Assembly: GCA_030619585.1 (NCBI GenBank)
Contig: JAUXBD010000053.1
Span: 1-7,676 of the forward strand
Source: Desulfobacteraceae bacterium
Lineage (GTDB): Bacteria; Desulfobacterota; Desulfobacteria; Desulfobacterales; SURF-7
Length of the DNA stretch: 7,676 bases
Direction of reading: 5' to 3'
The translations under genes and the position numbers were made by a program. Below the pieces are notes generated by a model. That model was not told the origin of the DNA, ran no database searches, and worked only from the letters and a program-made list of their open reading frames with translations. Shown here piece by piece: positions 1 to 7,600 of this stretch (position 1 is its first letter; every line of letters starts with the position of its first letter).

Positions 1-1020
1 AAGAACATCCTGTTTGTCATGAGCGGTGAATTTGAAGATCTGAATAAAATTATTAAAAAACGCGTCACAAATCAATCTATTGGATTTGGCTCGGAAATAT
101 CAAACAATAAAGAACAGTTCGACATTTTAAAACTGGTAAAATCGGAAGACCTGATTGAATTTGGCTTTGAATCTGAATTTATAGGCCGTCTTCCCATAAG
201 GGCTGTTTTTGAGACCCTAACAGAAAACGATCTGTTTGAAATTTTGAAAAACCCGAACAATCCGATAATTCTCGGGAAAAAATTCGATTTCGGAGCATAT
301 GATATTGATATTAAATTTGAGGATGCTGCGCTTCAGATATTTGCAAAAGAAGCATCCAAGGAGAATACCGGCGCAAGAGGGCTTGTAAGTGCGATTGAAA
401 AAGATCTTCTTATTTTTGAAAACAAGCTGCCATCCACAAGCATAAAAAAATTCCCTGTTACCAATCAGGTTATAAGTGAACAGGACAAATCCCTTGAATC
501 ATTTTTAGCCCGGGAAGACAACCCCGGACATGATGAAGCTTTTGAAAAAGTTTCCCTTGATGAGAGAAATTTTATTAGAAAGTATTTAATATCAAACAAA
601 AGTAACCTGGAAAAAAAATTCAATCTTACTCTTTCTCCCGGTCGTGTCGATATTGTGGCATCCTATTATTGCAAACATATAACTGATGTTGAAAATGCAA
701 TGAAAAAAGTTAAGCACTATTATGATGAAGCAAAGAGAATAGAACTCTCATTTTTAAACAAGGAGGATATAAACATTGTCCTTGATGACGATGCAATAGA
801 TTTCGTTATTAATCAGTGTATAAGCAGTCCAGAAAATAACATAAATCAAGTGTTTGAAAAAATATCTAGCGAGTTTATACACGGCCTTAACCTTGCAAGA
901 GAAAAAACGGGAAAAAACCGTTTCTTTCTTAACAAGAAAGCTCTTCTGGAGCCTGACGAATATATAAGCTCACTTATAAGAAATGAATTAGGATCACAAA
1001 AAAAAATAACTGAAAACTAA
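1..1020 (+). CDS. ClpX-like AAA+ unfoldase with extended C-terminus (5' partial)
   Basis: The reading frame is open from base 1, so this is the last 339 residues of a larger protein; the ATG at 19 is internal. Residues 1-150 follow the second half of ClpX: the sensor-1 strand (NILFVMSGEF), the IGF tripeptide (27-29) that docks ClpX on ClpP, the arginine-finger motif EFIGRLP (R63), and the lid domain with sensor-2 motif TGARGL (R126). The family uses ATP to unfold proteins and thread them into the ClpP peptidase in the cytoplasm; keeping IGF suggests ClpP partnership. The Walker A and B motifs and any zinc-binding N-domain would lie upstream. Ordinary ClpX ends shortly after the lid. This protein continues for about 170 residues, with a helical, lysine-rich middle (180-250) and a lid-like segment (256-328) lacking the sensor-2 arginine. 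It is therefore probably a divergent paralogue rather than housekeeping clpX. hemB follows after 15 bases, suggesting co-transcription. Family assignment is firm; the cellular role is not known. Confidence 0.88.
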   Translation, partial: KNILFVMSGEFEDLNKIIKKRVTNQSIGFGSEISNNKEQFDILKLVKSEDLIEFGFESEFIGRLPIRAVFETLTENDLFEILKNPNNPIILGKKFDFGAYDIDIKFEDAALQIFAKEASKENTGARGLVSAIEKDLLIFENKLPSTSIKKFPVTNQVISEQDKSLESFLAREDNPGHDEAFEKVSLDERNFIRKYLISNKSNLEKKFNLTLSPGRVDIVASYYCKHITDVENAMKKVKHYYDEAKRIELSFLNKEDINIVLDDDAIDFVINQCISSPENNINQVFEKISSEFIHGLNLAREKTGKNRFFLNKKALLEPDEYISSLIRNELGSQKKITEN

Positions 1021-1035
1021 TATTCGGAGCGAAAA

Positions 1036-2010
1036 ATGATTTTCCCAGATTACAGACCCAGGAGGCTAAGACAAAACAACTCTTTTAGACGCATGATTCG
1101 GGAAAACGTACTTTCAACCAATGACCTGATCCTGCCTCTTTTTGTAAAAAGTGGGAAAGATGAAAAAAAACCAATACCTTCAATGCCCGATCAATTTCAG
1201 ATGTCTGTTGACAATATAGTAAAAGAGGTAAAAAAAGCCCATAATTTGGGCATACCGGCTGTTGTTCTTTTCGGAATTCCGGACAAAAAAGACCCCCTTG
1301 CCACCAGCGCCTATGCTAAAAACGGCATTGTGCAGAAAGCAGTAAAGGAGTTAAAGAATAAGGTCCCTGAAATCATTGTCATCACAGATGTGTGTCTCTG
1401 CCAGTACACGGATCATGGCCATTGCGGTGTTGTTGATGGACATACCATAGACAACGATGCATCTCTTGATATTCTTGCCAGAATCGCCCTTTCACATGCA
1501 CAAGCAGGCGCAGACATGGTGGCACCTTCTGACATGATGGATGGCCGTGTTGCCGAGATTCGGCAGACTTTGGATGAAAACGATTATCACAATACTCCCA
1601 TAATGTCATACGCTGTTAAGTACTGTTCCGCCTTTTACGGCCCTTTTCGCGATGCAGTCCACTCTGCCCCCCAATTTTCAGACAGAAGAACATATCAGAT
1701 GGACCCTGCAAACTCCCTGGAGGCGATTCGGGAAGCTGCCATGGATGTTGAAGAGGGAGCTGATATAATAATGGTCAAGCCGGCCCTACCCTATCTTGAT
1801 ATCATCTGCCGCATCCGTGATGAGGTGGATCTACCTGTTGCCGCATATAACGTGAGCGGCGAGTATGCAATGGTAAAGGCCGCTGAAAAAAAAGGGTGGA
1901 TAGATGGTAAAAAGGTGATGATGGAGACCCTCATATCAATCAAGCGGGCTGGAGCAGATATGATTCTTACATATTTTGCCATAGATGCCGCTAAAGAGAT
2001 TCAGGGGTAA
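1036..2010 (+). CDS. hemB: Porphobilinogen synthase (delta-aminolevulinic acid dehydratase)
   Basis: This cytoplasmic enzyme condenses two 5-aminolevulinate molecules into porphobilinogen, the first common step to haem, sirohaem and cobalamin. The 324-residue product is full length for the family. It starts with the usual arginine-rich segment (YRPRRLRQ). The metal site is the cysteine type, DVCLCQYTDHGHCG, with C120, C122 and C130 as predicted zinc ligands. The two Schiff-base lysines are K195 (SYAVKYCSAFYGPFRDA) and K248, the latter in the family signature GADIIMVKPALPY. The phosphate-free C-terminal part (AAYNVSGEYAM, ETLISIKRAGAD, LTYFA) is also typical. The ATG at 1036 is preceded by GGAG at 1026-1029, six bases away. 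The gap to the upstream ClpX-like gene is only 15 bases, so the two are probably in one transcript. In a sulfate reducer the product would feed c-type cytochromes and the sirohaem of sulfite reductase; that link is inference. No broken or missing key residue is seen. Confidence 0.97.
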   Translation: MIFPDYRPRRLRQNNSFRRMIRENVLSTNDLILPLFVKSGKDEKKPIPSMPDQFQMSVDNIVKEVKKAHNLGIPAVVLFGIPDKKDPLATSAYAKNGIVQKAVKELKNKVPEIIVITDVCLCQYTDHGHCGVVDGHTIDNDASLDILARIALSHAQAGADMVAPSDMMDGRVAEIRQTLDENDYHNTPIMSYAVKYCSAFYGPFRDAVHSAPQFSDRRTYQMDPANSLEAIREAAMDVEEGADIIMVKPALPYLDIICRIRDEVDLPVAAYNVSGEYAMVKAAEKKGWIDGKKVMMETLISIKRAGADMILTYFAIDAAKEIQG

Positions 2011-2012
2011 TG

Positions 2013-2105
2013 ATTGGTTAGGCTGGTTTGATTAGTTGGATTGGTTCCGTTTTATTAAAATCGGCCCATTCCTTAATTTTAACGCATCAAACCAGTCTAA
2101 CTAAT
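2013..2105. repeat. Long imperfect inverted repeat downstream of hemB
   Basis: Arms 2013-2032 and 2086-2105 match as reverse complements at 18 of 20 positions. Both mismatches would be G-U pairs in a + strand transcript, so the RNA could form an unbroken 20-bp stem around a 53-base loop. Inside the loop a second AT stem is possible (TTAAAAT at 2055-2061 with ATTTTAA at 2076-2082). The left arm also has a second near match at 2110-2120, and GATTGGTT occurs at both 2012-2019 and 2039-2046, so the segment is built from related short units. No T tract follows, which argues against a simple intrinsic terminator. It may be a mobile or REP-like palindrome, or an mRNA 3'-end structure for the hemB transcript. 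Confidence 0.6.
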
Positions 2106-2124
2106 AAAACTAATGAAACCGTTT

Positions 2125-2205
2125 TTACACCACCACTTTATTTCTACCCGTATTTTTTGCCTCATACACTGCTTTGTTCATCCTGCTGAAAAGGTAACCA
2201 CTTGA
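2125..2205 (-). pseudogene. C-terminal remnant of a GGDEF-domain (diguanylate cyclase) gene
   Basis: Read on the minus strand, the segment encodes SSGYLFSRMNKAVYEAK followed by NTGRNKVVV and a TAA stop at 2127-2125. This closely resembles the last helix and strand of GGDEF domains, whose family pattern is (L)xxADKALYxAKxxGRNRV. The same frame stays open upstream only to a stop at 2262-2260, and its residues before about 2205 no longer resemble the family. The GGDEF signature itself and the rest of the catalytic domain are absent. This is therefore a tail fragment, not a working cyclase. It was probably left by deletion or by insertion of the adjoining sequence. The match is short (about 25 residues) but distinctive. 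Confidence 0.65.
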
Positions 2206-2300
2206 TATTACTGGTGTAGTATTTTTTGATTTTCTGCTTTGCGCCTTTTTGCTTCTATATCAAAATTGAGCCGATCCCATGCAAAACTGTGACTAATTGT
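2206..2300. repeat. Possible dispersed repeat segment beside the GGDEF remnant
   Basis: This stretch adjoins the point where GGDEF similarity stops. On the minus strand it contains a short charged reading, DIEAKRRKAENQKILHQ, ending at a TAA. Neither this reading nor the others through it resembles part of the cyclase. The abrupt loss of homology suggests foreign or repetitive DNA joined to the old gene. No terminal inverted repeats, target-site duplication or transposase were seen, so the repeat interpretation rests on context alone. Confidence 0.25.
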
Positions 2301-2455
2301 AAAGAATTATGCAAAAATAATTAATATCAGCTTGAAACATCCGAAAATATAGGATAAGCATTATAGATATTTTAAAAATGGTTTTTGGTGGGTCTCTACA
2401 TCTAAGAAACAGCAGGGCAACAGTTACACTTTACAAATCAGGAAAAAATAAAATT

Positions 2456-2818
2456 ATGACCAGTAATGAGGAAACGGATAACAGTGGAGGAAGAAGGAGC
2501 GACCCCAGAACCATCATTGGAAAATATTACAGTGTTGAATTTTCGTTAAGCGATCTTGAGTTTATTTATCAGTTTAAAATATGGGACATGTCTACCAACG
2601 GGATGTGCCTTTTGGTAAAGGAAGATTCAAAGGTGCTAAACCATGTAAAAGTAGGCGATGTACTGGACATGAAATATTACCCCACCGAAGTATTGAGCCC
2701 TATTAAGAGTTTAAAGACAGAGGTGAAACATATCACAAAAGATGAGCAGGGGCGGTTCAAGGGCCACTTCATGGTTGGATTATCAATTCTGGATAAACAG
2801 GCCTCCGATTCATCATAA
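2456..2818 (+). CDS. Small stand-alone PilZ-type protein
   Basis: The 120-residue product looks like a single PilZ domain, a family that binds the second messenger cyclic di-GMP in the cytoplasm and controls motility, adhesion or exopolysaccharide. Both binding motifs are recognisable near the N-terminus: RxxxR as R14-SDP-R18, and [D/N]xSxxG as D44-M-S46-T-N-G49. The strand pattern after that fits the beta barrel, including VKVGDVLDMKY and the closing HFMVGLSIL. No signal peptide, membrane segment or output domain is present. The frame extends back to an ATG at 2378, but that codon has no ribosome-binding site and the extra 26 residues are unlike PilZ. The start at 2456 is preferred: it has AGGA at 2440-2443, although the 12-base spacing is long. 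The gene is not close enough to its neighbours for an obvious operon. The target process cannot be read from the sequence. Confidence in the family is good, in the start moderate. Confidence 0.75.
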   Translation: MTSNEETDNSGGRRSDPRTIIGKYYSVEFSLSDLEFIYQFKIWDMSTNGMCLLVKEDSKVLNHVKVGDVLDMKYYPTEVLSPIKSLKTEVKHITKDEQGRFKGHFMVGLSILDKQASDSS

Positions 2819-2898
2819 AATTTTCTTTTTCCCCGATTTCTTTTTTTGTCTATTTATCCTTCACATAATCAATGAGAAAATATTAAGGAGAAGTTCCA
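2819..2898 (+). other. Pyrimidine-rich leader of the fumarase gene
   Basis: The 80-base gap begins with long T/C runs on the + strand (about 2819-2850) and ends in the AAGGAG ribosome-binding site. CATAAT at 2864-2869 resembles a -10 box, but no matching -35 box is seen at 16-18 bases, so a promoter is possible but unproven. The T runs follow only a weak AAAATTTT palindrome, so no confident terminator for the PilZ gene is called. Confidence 0.35.
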
Positions 2899-4506
2899 AT
2901 GGCTAAATTTGCATATCAAGATATGTTCCCTTTGGATCATGATGTGACAGAGTATCGGCTGTTGACCCAACAGCATGTGGAAACAGCGTCATTTGAAGCC
3001 AAAACGATATTGAAAGTTGACCCATACGGGCTTGAACTTTTAGCCGAGCAGGCGTTTACGGATGTATCTCATCTGCTCAGGCCTTCCCACCTCAAGCTCC
3101 TTGCAAAGATTTCAGATGACCCTGAAAGTTCGGCAAATGATAAATATGTGGCACTTGAGATGCTTAAAAATGCGGTAATCTCTTCACAAGGTGAATTTCC
3201 CATGTGTCAGGATACAGGCACTGCAATCGTAATGGGGAAAAAAGGGCAGCAGGTCTGGACCGGATTTTGTGATGAGGAAGCGCTTTCCAAAGGGATATTT
3301 AACGCTTATATAAAAAACAATCTTCGATACTCGCAAAACGCCCCGTTAACAATGTATGATGAAAAAAACACCGCATGTAACCTTCCTGCACAAATTGATA
3401 TTTACGCAACCGGGGATGATTCATACAAGTTTCTATTTCTTGCAAAGGGAGGCGGGTCTGCAAACAAGACATACCTTTACCAGGAGACAAAAGCTGTTCT
3501 TAACCCGAAAAAACTTGTGGATTTTATGACAGCAAAAATGAAAACACTTGGTACGGCTGCATGCCCTCCCTATCACCTTGCATTTGTCATTGGCGGGACT
3601 TCGGCGGAATTAAATTTAAAAACAGTGAAACTCGCATCGGCAAAGTATCTTGACAACTTGCCCACAAAAGGCAGTGAGACCGGACATGCATTCAGGGATA
3701 TTGAACTTGAAGAGAAAATACTGAAAATATCGCAAAAACTTGGTATAGGAGCCCAGTTCGGGGGCAAATACTTTTGCCATGATGTAAGAATCATACGTCT
3801 TCCCCGCCATGGAGCATCCTGCCCGATTGGCCTTGGCGTAAGCTGCAGCGCTGACCGTAATATTAAAGCAAAGATCACAAAAGACGGAATATTTTTAGAA
3901 AAACTTGAGACCGATCCTGCGAAATACCTTCCCGAACCCAAAGAAAGTGATGAAGATGCTGTGAAGATAAATCTTGATAAGCCAATGGATGAGATACGAT
4001 CCATCCTGACTAAATATCCTGTCTCAACCCGTCTTCTTCTTACCGGAAAAATTGTTGTGGGCAGAGATATCGCCCATGCCAAACTCCAGGAACGCCTTGA
4101 TAACGGGGAAGATCTACCCCAGTATATCAAGGATCATATAATCTATTATGCCGGCCCTGCAAAAACGCCTGAAGGGTACCCATCAGGCTCCTTCGGCCCT
4201 ACTACTGCCGGACGCATGGATTCTTATGTGGCAAATTTTCAGAAACGAGGCGGCTCCATGGTTATGCTGGCAAAAGGCAACCGTTCAAAAGAGGTTACAG
4301 AGTCCTGCAATAAATACAAAGGGTTCTACCTGGGATCAATTGGCGGCCCTGCTGCACGGCTGGGTAAAGAGTGCATCACAAATGTTGAAACAATCGAATA
4401 TCCGGAACTGGGTATGGAAGCAATTTTTATGATTACCGTAAAGGATTTCCCTGCATTTATTCTTATTGACGATAAGGGCAATGATTTCTTTGAAAATCTT
4501 TTGTAA
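2899..4506 (+). CDS. fumA: Class I fumarate hydratase ([4Fe-4S], single chain)
   Basis: This enzyme reversibly hydrates fumarate to (S)-malate in the cytoplasm, in the citric acid cycle or its reductive branch. The 535-residue product matches E. coli FumA/FumB in length and layout: an N-terminal alpha domain followed by a C-terminal beta domain in one chain, unlike the split two-gene form of many anaerobes and archaea. The three predicted cluster ligands are C103 (FPMCQDTGTA), C222 (GTAACPPYHLAFVIGGTSAE) and C316 (GLGVSCSADRN), each two residues offset from the known FumA positions. Other landmarks are GGGSANKTYLYQ, RLPRHGASCP, and the beta-domain motifs LTGKIVVGRDIAHAK, GPTTAGRMDSY and GSIGGPAARL. 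A strong AAGGAG at 2885-2890, eight bases from the ATG, supports the start. The exposed cluster makes this family oxygen- and superoxide-sensitive, consistent with an anaerobe. The pyruvate:ferredoxin oxidoreductase gene follows on the same strand after 144 bases. No defect is visible. Confidence 0.96.
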   Translation: MAKFAYQDMFPLDHDVTEYRLLTQQHVETASFEAKTILKVDPYGLELLAEQAFTDVSHLLRPSHLKLLAKISDDPESSANDKYVALEMLKNAVISSQGEFPMCQDTGTAIVMGKKGQQVWTGFCDEEALSKGIFNAYIKNNLRYSQNAPLTMYDEKNTACNLPAQIDIYATGDDSYKFLFLAKGGGSANKTYLYQETKAVLNPKKLVDFMTAKMKTLGTAACPPYHLAFVIGGTSAELNLKTVKLASAKYLDNLPTKGSETGHAFRDIELEEKILKISQKLGIGAQFGGKYFCHDVRIIRLPRHGASCPIGLGVSCSADRNIKAKITKDGIFLEKLETDPAKYLPEPKESDEDAVKINLDKPMDEIRSILTKYPVSTRLLLTGKIVVGRDIAHAKLQERLDNGEDLPQYIKDHIIYYAGPAKTPEGYPSGSFGPTTAGRMDSYVANFQKRGGSMVMLAKGNRSKEVTESCNKYKGFYLGSIGGPAARLGKECITNVETIEYPELGMEAIFMITVKDFPAFILIDDKGNDFFENLL

Positions 4507-4588
4507 AACAGGAATCTCCGGTTAACTTTCTCTTTACAAACTTACTTTATTACCATAAACTGCCAAATTTAATTATCTTGAAACTTCC

Positions 4589-4612
4589 CGTCAAAAGCAC
4601 CGGCTTTTGGCG
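4589..4612 (+). promoter_or_regulatory. Compact hairpin between fumarase and PFOR genes
   Basis: Arms 4589-4598 and 4603-4612 pair over ten bases with one G-U pair and enclose the tetraloop ACCG. The inner stem is CAAAAGC/GCTTTTG. No T tract follows on the + strand, so it does not look like a standard intrinsic terminator. It could be an mRNA-processing or stabilising structure, a weak terminator, or part of the leader of the oxidoreductase gene, which starts 38 bases downstream. Confidence 0.5.
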
Positions 4613-4633
4613 TGCATTTCAGATTAATATAAT
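4607..4633 (+). promoter_or_regulatory. Weak promoter candidate before the PFOR gene
   Basis: A perfect TATAAT lies at 4628-4633, with TTGGCG at 4607-4612 as the nearest -35-like hexamer. The spacing of 15 bases is short, and a start about seven bases past the -10 box would fall inside the ribosome-binding site AAAGGAG (4637-4643). An AT-rich chance match is therefore quite likely, and the real promoter may be further upstream or before the fumarase gene. Confidence 0.2.
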
Positions 4634-4650
4634 CACAAAGGAGTATCTAA

Positions 4651-7600
4651 ATGACCAAAACAATGAAAACAATTGATGGAAACGAAGCGGTAGCCCATGT
4701 GGCCTATGCCATGAGCGATGCCTCCAACCTCTACCCTATTACTCCCTCAACTCCTATTGGCGAAACAGCTGATGAATGGGCAGCAGGTGGCCGTAAAAAC
4801 ATTTTCGGCCAGAGCGTGCTTATCCGCCAGCTTCAGTCTGAAGCAGGAGCTGCAGCGGCTGTGCACGGCTCCCTTGCCGCAGGTTCATTAACTTCTACCT
4901 TCACAGCTTCACAAGGCCTGCTTCTCATGATCCCCAGCATGTATAAAATGTCGGGAGAACTTCTGCCGGGCGTAATACACGCTACAGCAAGGGCCATATC
5001 ATCACATGCGCTTTCCATATTCGGTGACCACCAGGATGTTATGGCGGTTCGCCAGACAGGCTTTTCCATGCTCTTTTCCGCTTCGGTTCAGGAAGCAATG
5101 GATATAGGCCTTGTTGCCCATCTTGCTGCAATAGATGCAAGTGTCCCTTTTATTCATTCACTTGACGCTTTCAGAACATCCCATGAAATTCAGAAGGTTG
5201 AACTGATCGATTATGATGATATTAAAAAAATCGTCAACTGGGACGCCATAGCAAAATTCCGCGCAAAGAGCGCAAACCCGGAACGCCCGGAGTGCCGCGG
5301 CACAGCACAGAATCCGGATATATATTTCCAGGGGCTGGAAGTAAGGAACCCCTATTACGATAAGGTTCCGGCAATTGTTGAAGCAAATATGAAAAAGTTG
5401 GAAGATATCACAGGCCGCAAGTACGGACTTTTTGACTATGTTGGCGATCCTGACGCACAAAATGTGATAATTGCCATGGGATCTTCATGTGAAACCATAG
5501 AAGAGGTTGTGAACCACATGACGGCAAATGGAGAAAAGGTGGGCCTGGTCAAAGTACGCCTGTTCCGCCCTTTTTCCGCAAAACACCTGCTGGCAGCTAT
5601 CCCCGATTCTGCAAAATCCGTTTGTGTTCTTGACCGCACCAAAGAACCCGGCTCTTTGGGTGAACCGTTATACCTCGACGTATGCGGGGCCTGCATGGAA
5701 CAAGGAAGAACAGTCAAAGTTACGGGAGGACGTTATGGCATGGGGTCAAAAGAGTTTAACCCTGCCATGGTAAAGGCTGTCTATGACAACATGAGCGCAG
5801 CTGCTCCTAAAAACCATTTCACAGTGGGTATAACAGATGATGTTACAAACATATCTCTTGAAGTTGCAAAAAAGTTTGACGTAGCTCCTCCGGGAACCGT
5901 ACAGTGCATGTTCTGGGGACTAGGCGCAGACGGTACGGTTGGCGCCAACAAAAGTGCGATTAAAATCATCGGCGACAACACAGACATGTACGCCCAGGCA
6001 TACTTTGCCTATGATTCAAAAAAATCAGGCGGTGTTACAATGTCACACCTTCGTTTCGGAAAAACGCCGATACAGTCAACATACCTGATCGATTCTGCAG
6101 ACTATGTGGCATGTCACAAATCAAACTATGTGGACATATATGACATGCTGGGAGTACTCAAGGAGGGCGGGACCTTTCTGCTCAATTCAAACTGGAGCAC
6201 TGAGGATATGGAAAACGAGCTTCCGGCGGACATTCGCCGCACAATAGCTGAAAAAAAATTGAAATTCTACAATATCGATGCGGTACAAATAGCAGGGGAA
6301 GTTGGCCTGGGCGGCAGGATAAACATGATCATGCAGACAGCATTCTTTAAGCTTGCCAATGTTATACCGGTTGACGATGCCATCGACTACCTAAAAGACC
6401 AGGTTAAAAAGCTTTTCGGAAAAAAAGGTGACAAGATCGTTAACATGAACATCTCCGCCATCGACAACTCACTGGAATATCTTGAAGAGGTCAAATATCC
6501 CGAGTCATGGGCCCAGGCTTCTGATAGCGATTCTTCCGCAAAAGATGAGCCGGAATTTGTAACAAATGTGATGAATCCAATGACAGCCCAGCAGGGGGAC
6601 AAACTTCCTGTTAGCGCATTTACGCCGGATGGTATTTTTCCTCTGTCCACCACACAATATGAAAAAAGGGGAGTGGCGATCAATACACCTGAATGGATAA
6701 AGGAAAACTGCATCCAGTGCAATCAGTGTGCCTTTGTCTGCCCCCATGCATCCATACGCCCCGTCCTGTTAACCGAAGATGAGGTTAAAAATGCACCGGA
6801 AGGGTTTGAGACTATTGAAGCCAAGGGCAAGGAGTTTGCAGGCTATAATTTCCGCATACAGGTTTACCCCCTGGACTGCCAGGGATGCGGAAGCTGCGCA
6901 AACGTATGCCCTGCCAAGCAAAAAGCTCTGGTTATGAAGCCCCTTGCCACACAGACGGAACTTCAGGTGCCCAACCAGGAATATTTTGCGAAACTTCCTG
7001 TTCGTGGAGATCTGGCAAAGAGAAACACAGTAAAAGGCAGCCAGTTTAGCCAGCCTCTCATGGAGTTTTCCGGCGCGTGCGCGGGATGCGGCGAAACCCC
7101 CTATGCAAAACTCATCACCCAGCTTTTCGGGGAAAGGATGGTAATTGGAAACGCTACCGGCTGCACTTCAATATGGGGCGGATCAGCACCGGCAGTACCC
7201 TATTGCGTTAATCATGAAGGTTTCGGTCCCACCTGGGGCAGTTCTCTTTTTGAAGATCCCGGCGAGTTTACCTATGGCATGCTTCTCGGCCATAAACAGC
7301 AGCGCCTCAAGATGGCTGACCTTGCAAAAGAGGCCATAGCTACTGACGTTTCCCAAGATATCAAAGATGCCCTTGCCGGGTGGATAGATAATATGAATAA
7401 CGCCGAAGGCTCAAAAGATTTTGGCGACAAGCTTAAAGAGCTTCTGCCTTCGCAAACAGGAGACAAGCTGTTAAGCGAAATAAACAGCATGTCAAAATTG
7501 TTTACTAAAAAATCATACTGGGTATTTCTTGGCGACGGCGCTGCATATGATATTGCCTTTGGCGGTATTGACCATGTTCTTGCTTCAGGTGAAGATATAA

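Larger units (their letters stand above)
2011..2455. other. Intergenic region with inverted repeat and gene remnant
   Basis: No intact gene is visible here. From left to right it holds a long imperfect inverted repeat (2013-2105), a minus-strand GGDEF-domain remnant (2125-2205), a stretch that may be a dispersed repeat (about 2206-2300), and an AT-rich leader to the PilZ gene (about 2300-2455). The leader has a TTGAAA at 2332-2337 that could serve as a -35 box, but no convincing -10 box sits at the usual distance, so no promoter is called. No intrinsic terminator with a GC stem followed by a T run was found after hemB. Confidence 0.7.

Noticed and set aside
19..21. ATG at 19 as the true start of the ClpX-like gene
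   Set aside because: The frame is open to base 1 and residues before the ATG (KNILFV) match the conserved ClpX sensor-1 strand, so the codon is internal.
2332..2367. TTGAAA ... TATAGA as a promoter for the PilZ gene
   Set aside because: The spacing between 2332-2337 and 2362-2367 is 24 bases, far from 16-18, and the region is AT-rich enough for chance matches.
3573..4130. Long minus-strand open frame inside the fumarase gene (185 codons)
   Set aside because: It lies wholly antisense to a gene with clear family motifs, and its translation is low-complexity serine/arginine-rich with no recognisable domain.
4148..4432. Plus-strand out-of-frame ORF of 94 codons within the fumarase gene
   Set aside because: It overlaps conserved beta-domain motifs in another frame and has no ribosome-binding site.
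4500..4540. AT stem TTTGTAAA / TTTACAAA just after the fumarase stop as a terminator
   Set aside because: The eight-base stem is all A/T apart from one pair, the loop is 25 bases, and no T tract follows; it is too weak to call.
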